The notes under the pieces are model-generated. The model had not been told where the DNA came from. It searched no databases and was given only the letters and a program-made list of their open reading frames with translations. From Huiozyma naganishii CBS 8797 (taxonomy: Eukaryota > Ascomycota > Saccharomycetes > Saccharomycetales > Saccharomycetaceae), in NCBI RefSeq assembly GCF_000348985.1, contig NC_035933.1, positions 248,001-312,000 on the forward strand: a stretch of 64,000 nt of DNA, given 5' to 3'. The position numbers were made by a program, and so were the translations under genes. This document shows positions 44,106-53,785 of the stretch, piece after piece (position 1 is the first letter of the stretch; every line of letters starts with the position of its first letter).

Positions 44106-44468
44106 TCACTGGCGCAGCCACAACACTGTAACCAAATACTTGACGACCGAACCGTCGCCTTCGTACGTGAACTCCTGCACATGGAAGCCATCTCTTTTGG
44201 CATTCCACGATGCACCTAACGTGTTGGAGACTCTGAGATCAGGGTCCCCAGCAACACTGACCGTCGAGACGGTCACTATGTACTTATAGAGAGACGACTC
44301 TGCCTGCAACGCGGTGAGAGTCCCACGGATCAATTGACCCTTCACACTCTGCTCATCGTGTCGTGTCTCGGGGGTGATTTTCTGGTACACCGCATCAATC
44401 AATTCGACCAGTTTCTCCTTGGCTAGTGGGCCGTTGCTGGACTTACCTTCCCCTACCTCGACCAGCAT
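44106..44468 (-). CDS. TDA2: Tda2, dynein light chain-like endocytic factor
   Basis: A 120-aa protein from the ATG at 44466-44468 (S. cerevisiae Tda2: 126). Tda2 is a Tctex-type dimer that works with Aim21 on actin assembly at endocytic sites. Conserved blocks: PLAKEKLVELI, SSLYKYIVTVST, GASWNAKRDG and the terminal YLVTVLWL. The same frame remains open upstream to another ATG at 44598-44600, which would add 44 residues with no counterpart in S. cerevisiae; the shorter start aligns with its N-terminus. Confidence 0.88.
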   Translation of the reverse strand: MLVEVGEGKSSNGPLAKEKLVELIDAVYQKITPETRHDEQSVKGQLIRGTLTALQAESSLYKYIVTVSTVSVAGDPDLRVSNTLGASWNAKRDGFHVQEFTYEGDGSVVKYLVTVLWLRQ

Positions 44469-45213
<745 letters not shown>

Positions 45214-46151
45214 GCGAGAGCGTCAAGTTAAGCATATGCTCCCAGTTAACATATCTGCGCATACGTAAATACATATATGTATACACCAAGGAAATAACCC
45301 GCAGTTGGTAATAACTATGGAAAGGCCATTTCACAAGAATATACTACGTCATCTCCTCGGTGGACCTAGGTGGGACAAGCAAGATCCAACAGGTTGGACT
45401 ATTGAGAGCGTGGCTGCTGGCAACGGTAGAACTCCTTTTTGTCCGGAACGGAAAACGAGGGTGTCTACCACCTTCCCTCCACGGCAAGAGTAGGTTAGTC
45501 CGATACCGGTTGCCGGAACCGGCGAAGTTGGTGCAAGATGCTGGGAGAAGTTTGCACACCCGATCTGAGACAGCCGTTTGGGAAACAAGACCTTTGGTGG
45601 GCGGGATCGAGGCCGCAAACGGCACATACGAACTGAACAGGGTGTCCCTGCCCGTGCTCTGCACCACATTTCCGACTCTCATAGTACTGTGCGAGTCCCG
45701 TTTTAATCCAACTCTTGGCAATTAGTCTTTACGAACCGGCGCATGCGGCACTGAAAAAATAAAGAGCACCAAGTGCTTCCGATGAGTTTGTTCCTCCTCC
45801 TATAGTGGTGTTCTATCCTCGAGCATTATTTTTGCTTGCGCATCTTCTCTACGAACAAGTACATAATTTTTCACTGGGCTCGGACGGTACGCTCCATACC
45901 CCCCACCTTTTCATTCTCTCCTCATCTCTTCTCCCTCTTCTTCTAGCACCCCACTATCTGACTCATCGCAGATATACCCGGTCGAGCTTATGCATATTCT
46001 CAACCACAGCTTACTTCAGAACAGTTATGCTTACGAGACATATATAACAAGGCACAGTTTGACGTGCGCTATGTGCCTGAATTGTAATGGTAAGCTTATT
46101 TGTAGTGCGGTCCCAACCTACGGCAACAATCCAGAACGGTAAAAACACTAC
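45214..46151. other. Long intergenic region upstream of ALD5
   Basis: 938 bases. 45315-45725 is G/C-richer and poor in stops in several frames on both strands: a 58-codon ATG frame from 45317, a +1-shifted frame without ATG to 45725, and minus-strand frames. None resembles a known protein, so no gene is called. Repeated CCGG cores at 45510-45525 may be regulatory. TATATAA at 46041-46047 lies about 105 bases before the ALD5 ATG. Confidence 0.45.
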
Positions 46152-47711
46152 ATGATGTTTTCTACCACCAAAAGCACCAGTGCTCTCCTTTCCAAGAGGG
46201 TGTTGCGCTTGTACTCATCCGTTTCGAACTCTCTTTTCAAAGATGTGACGCTTCCTACTGGGAGGGTGTACAAGCAGCCAACAGGACTGTTCATCAACGG
46301 TCAATTCGTGCCATCTCAAACAGGTAAGACTTTTGAGGTCATCGACCCCTCCACTGAGAAAAAAATTGTGGATGTCAGTAAAGCAGGTGTCGAGGACGTG
46401 GACACTGCCGTTAAACACGCTAAGGCCGCTTTTGAAAAATGGTCCCAAGAGGACCCAGAGACTCGCGCAAGAGCTCTGTTCAAACTGGCTGACTTGGTAG
46501 AGGAGAATGCGGAACTGCTATCAGAAATTGAGACTATGGACAATGGTAAATCTCTAATGTGTGCCCGAGGTGATGTGGCCCTCGTTTCCAAATACCTGAG
46601 ATCGTGCGGTGGATGGGCCGATAAGCTATTCGGGAAAGTCATTGACACGGGTAAGGACCATTTCGCTTACTCCAGAAGAGAACCACTCGGCGTCTGTGGC
46701 CAAATCATCCCATGGAATTTTCCTCTACTAATGTGGTCTTGGAAAATTGGGCCTGCTTTAGCCACTGGGAATGCCGTAGTCTTGAAGCCCGCTGAAACGA
46801 CTCCATTATCTGCGTTGTTTGCATCCAGCTTATGTGCCAAGGCCGGTATCCCAGCAGGTGTTGTCAACATCGTGCCAGGTTCGGGCAGAGTTATCGGTGA
46901 GAGATTGTGTACTCACCCTGACATCAAGAAAATTGCATTCACAGGGTCGACCGCTACCGGTCGCACGATCATGAAGAATGCTGCCGACACTATCAAGAAA
47001 GTTACTCTAGAACTGGGTGGAAAATCTCCAAATATCGTCTTTGCCGATGCCAATATCGATAAAGCTGTCAAAGATATTGCTTATGGAATCTTCTACAACT
47101 CTGGTGAAGTCTGTTGTGCAGGCTCCAGAGTCTACGTCCAGGATTCTGTCTACGAAGAAGTGTTGGCAAAATTCAAGGAATACACAGAAACTTTGAAAGT
47201 CGGCGATCCATTTGACCAAAACAACTTCCAAGGTGCTCAAACTTCTAAGGCACAATTGGACAAGATCCTGAAGTTCGTTGACATAGGTACCAAGGAAGGT
47301 GGCCGTGTCGTAACAGGTGGTACCAGAGTTGGGGACAAGGGATATTTCATTAGACCCACTATTTTCGCCGACGTCAAGGAGGATATGTCCATTGTGAAAG
47401 ATGAAATCTTCGGACCAGTTGTTACTGTCTCGAAATTCTCCACTGTTGACGAGGTAATTAAGCTGGCTAACAACTCGCAGTACGGGTTAGCCGCCGGTAT
47501 CCATACCAAGGATATCAGCAAGGCAATTGAAGTTTCCAACCGTGTCAAGTCAGGTACCATTTGGATTAACACCTACAATGCATTCCACCAAAGTGTTCCA
47601 TTTGGTGGGTTTGGTCAATCCGGTATTGGTCGTGAGATGGGTGAAGCCGCTTTGGATAACTACACTCAGGTGAAATCGGTTAGAATGGCTATCGACAGAT
47701 CCAACCTTTGA
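46152..47711 (+). CDS. ALD5: Mitochondrial aldehyde dehydrogenase
   Basis: A 519-aa ALDH (S. cerevisiae Ald5: 520, Ald4: 519) that oxidises acetaldehyde to acetate in the matrix. The N-terminus is a presequence rich in Ser, Lys and Arg ([18 protein letters not shown]). Catalytic features: [26 protein letters not shown] (cofactor), the general-base Glu in LELGGKSPN and nucleophile Cys321 in GEVCCAGSR. Two ATGs in a row open the frame. Synteny gives ALD5 (YER073W), though sequence alone would also suit ALD4. Confidence 0.94.
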   Translation: MMFSTTKSTSALLSKRVLRLYSSVSNSLFKDVTLPTGRVYKQPTGLFINGQFVPSQTGKTFEVIDPSTEKKIVDVSKAGVEDVDTAVKHAKAAFEKWSQEDPETRARALFKLADLVEENAELLSEIETMDNGKSLMCARGDVALVSKYLRSCGGWADKLFGKVIDTGKDHFAYSRREPLGVCGQIIPWNFPLLMWSWKIGPALATGNAVVLKPAETTPLSALFASSLCAKAGIPAGVVNIVPGSGRVIGERLCTHPDIKKIAFTGSTATGRTIMKNAADTIKKVTLELGGKSPNIVFADANIDKAVKDIAYGIFYNSGEVCCAGSRVYVQDSVYEEVLAKFKEYTETLKVGDPFDQNNFQGAQTSKAQLDKILKFVDIGTKEGGRVVTGGTRVGDKGYFIRPTIFADVKEDMSIVKDEIFGPVVTVSKFSTVDEVIKLANNSQYGLAAGIHTKDISKAIEVSNRVKSGTIWINTYNAFHQSVPFGGFGQSGIGREMGEAALDNYTQVKSVRMAIDRSNL

Positions 47712-48493
47712 ACTAATGCTAGATCAATAGGCTGAACCCCCATCTCAAAAAAACAAACAAAAAACACAAGAATTGCTTCGCACAGTAGACTTTGGTACTA
47801 CTGGCGAATAACCAAACAACAACAACAACAACTATTCATCCTGAATATTTACGAAGTAAAGTCAGGAACTTATCAAGACTCGTAACTATCATTACATGAA
47901 TAATGTAATTACATTCCATTTTTGCATAACAAAATTGTGAGGAGTCTAACCTCTTCTCATAACATACATATATCCGCATTTGTACCGGAAAGTACTATGC
48001 TCATCTATATAAATACACAATATCATTCGATATAGCTTCAGAAATATTCGATATTGACAAAGTGACAAGTTAGAGCAGCTTCAAGAACAGCAACACTCTC
48101 CGCCTTATCAGTTTAGAAACGATGACTGTAATACACACCCATACACCCAAACCATTTTGAAAAAGTTTCTGAGAATAATTATAAAACAGCTATATCCAAA
48201 GGGGAAATTGGCTTGAAAGGAAAAATGTGAGCCTGGAGCTGCTTTTTTTGGCAGACTCGTTGGGAGGGGCCAGAGAGGTTTTCAGCCTAGCTCCTTCTGG
48301 AAACGCGCTTTTACGGGCGGTGCAGGTGGCTTATTCTGGACAGAACGGACGCTGAATATTATTTTTTCTTCTGCTGTGCGCGCCAAACTATGGAACCGGT
48401 AAAACTTGTATGGCATTGAAATTTCAATATTATTGAATTAGCAGTATCTTAAAACACATTTGGAGTCATACACCATAGAAAACCAACATAGAA
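47712..48493. other. Intergenic: ALD5 3' flank and RPS24 promoter
   Basis: 782 bases; AT-rich to about 48110, then the Rap1-type sites listed separately. An AAC/CAA run lies at 47814-47832. No gene is seen. Confidence 0.6.
48135..48155 (+). promoter_or_regulatory. Tandem Rap1-type sites upstream of RPS24
   Basis: Two overlapping matches to the ribosomal-protein-gene Rap1 consensus (ACACCCATACAC at 48135-48146 and ACACCCAAACCAT at 48143-48155), about 350 bases upstream of the RPS24 ATG. Tandem Rap1 sites at this distance are typical for yeast ribosomal protein genes. Confidence 0.7.
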
Positions 48494-49213
48494 ATGGTAT
48501 GTGAACGTTTGCTATGATAGAGAAGGAGCGTAGGGTGGAATGCTGTCAAAAGTGCCCTTGGTAAGAGATGTTGACGACTCCGAATAGGCTTTTTCATTCA
48601 TTATAAAGTTGTACAAGCAATGTTGAATGTGAGAGAAGCCAAGCACACTAGTGTTCAGTTTCTCCTAAGATACGATCGTTGTACAAAACTCTTAGATCAA
48701 ATGCACTTTTTTACTGCACATCGACGTCCCACTACGAAGTTTGTCCTTAGCACAATTTACTAACATAGTTACTTTTGTCAACATTTTTTGATGAATACAT
48801 TATTACAGTCTGACTCTGTCACTATCCGTACTAGAAAGGTTATTTCCAACCCTCTTTTGGCCAGAAAGCAATTTGTCGTTGACGTCTTGCACCCAAACAG
48901 AGCCAATATCTCCAAGGACGAACTAAGAGAGAAGATCGCCGAGGTCTACAAGGCTGAGAAGGATGCCGTTTCCGTTTTCGGTTTCAGAACTCAATTTGGT
49001 GGTGCCAAGTCCACTGGGTTCGGTCTAGTCTACAACTCTGTTGCCGATGCCAAGAAGTTTGAACCAACCTACAGATTGGTCAGATACGGTTTGGCTGAAA
49101 AGGTCGAAAAAGCCTCCAGACAACAAAGAAAGCAAAAGAAGAACAGAGACAAGAAGGTCTTCGGTACCGGTAAGAGAAGAGCGAAGAAGGTTGCCCGTCG
49201 TAATGCTGATTAA
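48494..49213 (+). CDS. RPS24: 40S ribosomal protein eS24, one intron
   Basis: Spliced gene of 135 aa, the same length as S. cerevisiae Rps24. Exon 1 is only the ATG at 48494-48496, followed at once by donor GTATGT. The intron is 48497-48808 with branch point TACTAAC at 48758-48764 and acceptor CAG at 48806-48808. Exon 2, 48809-49213, starts [15 protein letters not shown] and ends KKVARRNAD. The split right after ATG is the same as in RPS24A/B. An unspliced in-frame ATG at 48791 belongs to the intron. Both ohnologues (YER074W, YIL069C) map to this place. Confidence 0.97.
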
Positions 49214-49582
49214 AACTGTTGAATTTAAAATACTCACCACGTTTTTCTTTCATTATTCATTGTGTTTTTGGTCGCCAAACCACTATGTTAAATTACTAAA
49301 ATAATTATGTATTTCCTATAATCTCTCTAGTGTGTATAAAGGAGATAAAAGTAGCACTTAAACCCATTAGCATACTTTGTTTAGATGTTGTGTCGCGCGA
49401 GGCAAAGTTTCGCTCAATATTTACCACGACGTAGAATGACAGGTCTTAAGAAAGGGCACATCATTTTAATGTACCTTACACGTGACTGGATTTTTCTCTT
49501 TTTTATTGACATCAATAAAAACGAGCATGAACCCAACTGGCAAGATCCCAGCTCACATACCTAACCTCGAAGAAGAGCAAGC
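49214..49582. other. Intergenic: RPS24 3' flank and YOS1 promoter
   Basis: 369 AT-rich bases. No gene is recognised. Confidence 0.5.
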
Positions 49583-50033
49583 ATGATGTTGTTTGGTTTG
49601 GGCAAGCTCTTCTATGTTATACTGCTACTGGTTAACTCCATTGCGGTTTTGAGCGAGGAGCGGTTTTTGAGTAGAAGTATGAGTTTGTGATTAGAGAGGT
49701 CTCATTCTCCTGGGTGCTATTTTTCTTTTACTAACGTTCTATCGGTACATTATTATTACAGTTGGTTTTGGTAGAAGTTCCAGCGATACGGCCGTGTTTG
49801 GCCAGCAGGAGGGAACAGCAAAGTCAAAGGTTGTTCAACTAATTGGAGCTGTTCAGACTCTGCTAAGAAGTATGTTTTGAATGTTTTAAGAAAGACCTTT
49901 TCTTTTTCGATCTTGGTTGAGCTTGAAGCGAATCTACTAACACACTTAATTATTATTATAATTATTAATTCGAATAGTACCTCTTATTGGTATCAATCTG
50001 CTAGTGATCGTCTACGAATTACTGTTAGGTTGA
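49583..50033 (+). CDS. YOS1: Yos1, ER-Golgi membrane protein, two introns
   Basis: An 85-aa protein built from three short exons, easy to miss. Exon 1 is 49583-49676, intron 1 49677-49761 (donor GTATGA, branch TACTAAC 49729-49735). Exon 2 is 49762-49869, intron 2 49870-49977 (donor GTATGT, branch TACTAAC 49935-49941), exon 3 49978-50033. The product starts MMLFGLGKLFYVILLL, has VVQLIGAVQTLLRIPLIG in the middle and ends VYELLLG. Yos1 works with Yip1-Yif1 in COPII vesicle transport; two membrane segments are expected and visible. Either of two adjacent ATGs may be used. S. cerevisiae YOS1 (YER074W-A) also has two introns and the same neighbours. It converges with PTP3. Confidence 0.95.
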
Positions 50034-50143
50034 ATGTAATACAACGTTATTGAATAAAAATTGTTTACAAACTTCCATATATATAAGGGATTTATAATGA
50101 TTTTATACATGTATATTAACAACAAATACATATAGCTGTGCTG

Positions 50144-52852
50144 TTAGTTATTTGCATGGCAAATGTGCTGATGATAGATTAAGTCAACTTTGTAACAAGT
50201 TGTTCCAGTTCCTCCATTTTTTTTACTAAGGAACTTTTCCACAATGGGTATATGGCTAATTTTCTCCTGCAGGTGGGTCAACGACTCGCCCTGCTTCATT
50301 GGGAATGCAACATTCTGATCCTTCAGGTTGTCGTTCATATTTAGCTTGAAATAGTACAGCAGACAATCGTAAATGAACAAAAACTGGTTGATATTTTGTA
50401 CCATGGAGATCCGTTGTTTTCTGAAAATATTGATTGTCCATGAGATCGGATCATATGTGGAAGACCCTGTCGCGGGGTAGTGATTTTGTAGAATATTGAA
50501 TGTAGGTAAATTGGAAAGAATGGAATCGACGGTACACCAGGTACCTGTCCTACCACAACCAGCAGAGCAATGCACAAGAACAGTGGGGGTGGATTTTATA
50601 GGCGTGGTATCCAGTTTATCCGTGATCCTCCCCATGATGATGTTTTTCAGGATTATCAGCTGTACAATGTCAACCGGGTTCTCCGCTATGCCCAAATCGG
50701 GCCAATTGATCAACTGCATTTGCAGAGTTTCGTAAGTACTGCCTGTATCGATTTGCGTTAGCTCGATTATTCTTATTATGATATTGGCTGAAATTTGAGA
50801 CTCACCCTTGAGTTTTACTTGTATTCCATCGTAGTTCTTTTCCTGCCAGTATTTAAAACATTTCTCAATACCATTTTCAACACTGTTGGTTAACGAGATA
50901 ATCACCGGTATGTCGTCGTTCAAAATACAAGTGTAGAAATCGTGCACCGTAGACATCATAGGCGCCTGAGTGGCAACATAACGGACTCTTACAAAATTAT
51001 CACCAATATGCGAGGCACCCTGGGATTGTTCTGTCAATTCTAAATCAGGTAAACCGAGGTAGTTTGCATTAATGTAGTTGTCCGATATATCAACTGTGCT
51101 CTCTAGAGGGTTTGTCTTGACGGTAATATCCGTCTCGTCATCCTGCAGTGTTTTCCTTAAGCGAACCCTGCTGTGTTCATACGGAAAAATGTCTTTGTAT
51201 CTATTCTTGTTGCCCAATTCCACTCCAGAAGAGATAAACAATTTGCTATTACTTATCTCCTCATCATTATCTTCCTCTTCCAGATTTCGTAGCCAGTATC
51301 TCTTTGAATCCTTCAAATTAATATCGGGCTGGGAGTTAGCTCGTTTCTCGGAGAATTTGGTTGCTCCGGTTTCGGTCTTACCGGACCCACCATCTACCAT
51401 GAATGGGGATGGCCCCATTTCAGACATCGTTTTCTTGTGTCCCGCGGTGGAGCCAAAATCGCTGTTATAACTTGATATTGAACTGTTCAATCTTTTCTTT
51501 TCTAGAATATCTAGTTTCTGATACTGGGCAATAAACTGGATTTTCGCTCTTTGCATCAGGTTTCGAAACCAGTGAGGAATATGCATGTTTACCTCGTTTT
51601 CAGGGTACACTTGCACCAACTCATAAAATTTGAGTTGAACGTTCAATTTATCTTGGTTGTTAGAGGTTGGCAAACTGTTCCTTTTCGGGAATTGGAAATT
51701 GTTTATCGACGGAGGAGATGATTCCTGAAGTAAAAAATTATTTTCTGGATTACCGGTGTATGCATTTATTCTTTTGCTCTCCTCGTTTATGTTGACAACG
51801 CTGAGATACGATTCTAAGTCCATTATTTCCTCAGTTTGGGCAAACTTGAATAGTGGGGATGGTGATGTGTGTGAAGTTGGTAGCTGGAATTTAAATAATG
51901 CAGATATTGGTGATGATGAAACAGACGATGCAGCATCTGGGGCAGTGGTGCTACAGTTGCTGTGGCCCGAGCTATTGGACAAGCTATTCTGGTCCATTGC
52001 TGGTGTGACTGTTGGTGGTGTTAGTGTGCTATAATCTCCAAGGGCTCGCACGGGTGTACTCATTCTAGGTATGGATAAGCCTGCAGAGTTTGGTGCGGTC
52101 TTCTCCTGAGGTGAGTATTGGTCGGCGTATTTGACGACAAGTTCAGGGAATAAAGTACTGAACTGGTGATACCCGGATGCTAGTATTAATATTATGTTCT
52201 CACTTGGAGCACTGTGTATTCTTGCCTCGAACGCTTTATGGTCTAGAAACTTCTGAGCAATGCCATAGATGGCCAACGATATCGACGAATCAGTCTGGTT
52301 GGTGGTACCATCGTATAGTATTATCTGTAGATTCGGGCTTTCCAATTTACCGTTAATTATCTTTTGTTCATTTAACGGAAGACTTTCGATCAATTTGTCC
52401 AGCGTGAAGTTTTTCCTCCGAAGTAAAGTGGAAGGTAAACATATATGCAACGAGCCTGCGATATATTCCTTGGATCTTTCAGTGAAGGGTCTTGTGTCAA
52501 AAATCAACAGATTCTTGGCTGAATCTGAGTGAGACAAAATCTTTCCTAATTCTATGGACGAGATCAAAGTTGAGTTATGCGGGTTGGGGAACTTGGTTTC
52601 GTTAGGTTTGAATGATGGAACGCAAAGGGGCGTGGTTGCCGCACGCTTTAGAATATACGGTTGCCCGTGCCCTGAAGTAAATGGGTTATAACTACCGTTT
52701 GAAGTCACATCCTGCCTCATATTAGTCTCTGTACTCAGCGGAGAATTACTCCCTTTAATAGATGAGCGCGAGACAGACGTGTCAACGTTGAGTGTTTGGC
52801 CCGGTTGTACAGGTGTGTTATTTCCATATTGCATATCGACACATTCAAGCAT
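50144..52852 (-). CDS. PTP3: Tyrosine-protein phosphatase of MAP kinases
   Basis: A 902-aa protein (S. cerevisiae Ptp3: 928). It dephosphorylates the MAP kinases Fus3 and Hog1 in the cytoplasm. A rhodanese/Cdc25-like CH2 region lies at about 95-235 (LLIFDTRPFTERSKEYIAGS), which in Ptp3 helps MAPK binding. The classical PTP domain covers about 540-870, with NYINANYL, YVATQAPM, a WPDLG loop at about 711 and the signature HCSAGCGRTG with nucleophile Cys762. The intervening linker is Ser/Asn-rich. PTP2 is a shorter relative; synteny gives PTP3 (YER075C). Codon use is A/T-rich, in contrast to the gene on its 5' side. Confidence 0.95.
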   Translation of the reverse strand: MLECVDMQYGNNTPVQPGQTLNVDTSVSRSSIKGSNSPLSTETNMRQDVTSNGSYNPFTSGHGQPYILKRAATTPLCVPSFKPNETKFPNPHNSTLISSIELGKILSHSDSAKNLLIFDTRPFTERSKEYIAGSLHICLPSTLLRRKNFTLDKLIESLPLNEQKIINGKLESPNLQIILYDGTTNQTDSSISLAIYGIAQKFLDHKAFEARIHSAPSENIILILASGYHQFSTLFPELVVKYADQYSPQEKTAPNSAGLSIPRMSTPVRALGDYSTLTPPTVTPAMDQNSLSNSSGHSNCSTTAPDAASSVSSSPISALFKFQLPTSHTSPSPLFKFAQTEEIMDLESYLSVVNINEESKRINAYTGNPENNFLLQESSPPSINNFQFPKRNSLPTSNNQDKLNVQLKFYELVQVYPENEVNMHIPHWFRNLMQRAKIQFIAQYQKLDILEKKRLNSSISSYNSDFGSTAGHKKTMSEMGPSPFMVDGGSGKTETGATKFSEKRANSQPDINLKDSKRYWLRNLEEEDNDEEISNSKLFISSGVELGNKNRYKDIFPYEHSRVRLRKTLQDDETDITVKTNPLESTVDISDNYINANYLGLPDLELTEQSQGASHIGDNFVRVRYVATQAPMMSTVHDFYTCILNDDIPVIISLTNSVENGIEKCFKYWQEKNYDGIQVKLKGESQISANIIIRIIELTQIDTGSTYETLQMQLINWPDLGIAENPVDIVQLIILKNIIMGRITDKLDTTPIKSTPTVLVHCSAGCGRTGTWCTVDSILSNLPTFNILQNHYPATGSSTYDPISWTINIFRKQRISMVQNINQFLFIYDCLLYYFKLNMNDNLKDQNVAFPMKQGESLTHLQEKISHIPIVEKFLSKKNGGTGTTCYKVDLIYHQHICHANN

Positions 52853-53785
52853 ATACGAGTATATTGACCTTCTTATTTGTTTCCTTTATTTCAAATGCTG
52901 TTCAATAATAGTTAACTAGAGTGTCTGGTATGCCGCTGTCTGTATCTATGATAGAGAGGAAGGTTATTCCATTAACGATGAGCTTCGGTTTTTATTAAAT
53001 TTTATAAAATTTTATAATTTCTGTTTTTTTTCTTTTTTCTCGTTTGTGTATGTAATCAATGAGATTACGTAGTGACTTTTTTTTTCCTTTGTTTCTATTG
53101 TTCTCCGCAGCCAGTATATATGAGAGTAATGTGCACCAGAACCCTCTGCGAGATACACTGGAGTCTTCCCTTCTCAATAGAAAAGCAATGGCGTGCTCAG
53201 GAAGGTTGCCCAGAGGAGAGATATTTGAAAGGAATTCTCAGATATTCTTGTCTTGCGGGAGTGGGTGCAAACAGCAGGCGATGCATTCGGTGCCTGTCTT
53301 GATTATATAAAGAGGGTGCAAACAAGGTTGCTGAACGAACCAGCGCCGTGTGTGAGGGACAGGTAAGCAGAGGAAGCAGAGGTTGGTAGGCAGCAACTGT
53401 ACCAATACAAAGAAATGCTACTTGTCAAAAAATCTACCAAGACTCCCAACACAGCAAATACAAACTGCGTCTCCAAGAAAAGTGATTTGCAGGATTATCC
53501 TACTGCATTTGTTTCACTTGTCGTCCAGCGCCAAATAAACAAAAGAAATCAGAAAGTCTTTTGGCATGTTAAAAAAAGTGCAGCAGACCTTATAGGTTAT
53601 GACGATTGACAGAACATGTTTATCTAACGTGGTTGAGGGCAAGCGAATGTGAGGTACCCATCTCGTTCTTGGTGAATTAATCTTGCAAAATACCAGTAAA
53701 AAAAGAAAAGTCAAGCCTAAAAGGGAAAATACCGTACATCGCTCAAACAAGCGTGGCGGGTCCAGTTTATGCGATTAAGTTCTGA
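52853..53785. other. Intergenic: PTP3 promoter to helicase gene
   Basis: 933 bases; S. cerevisiae has YER076C between PTP3 and MRX1, and I find no match to it. A small frame at 53415 is listed separately. In 53690-53776 another plus-strand frame encodes a basic KKRKVKPKRE stretch that ends at a stop; it could be decayed N-terminal helicase sequence. Confidence 0.45.
53415..53609 (+). CDS. Small open frame, 64 aa, unknown
   Basis: ATG to stop, 64 residues, Lys/Asn/Thr-rich at the start (MLLVKKSTKTPNTANTN) with FVSLVVQRQINKRNQK in the middle. A TATA box (TATATAAAG, 53304-53312) lies 103 bases upstream. No homologue is recognised. It may be a real small gene or a chance frame next to a mobile insertion. 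Confidence 0.25.
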   Translation: MLLVKKSTKTPNTANTNCVSKKSDLQDYPTAFVSLVVQRQINKRNQKVFWHVKKSAADLIGYDD

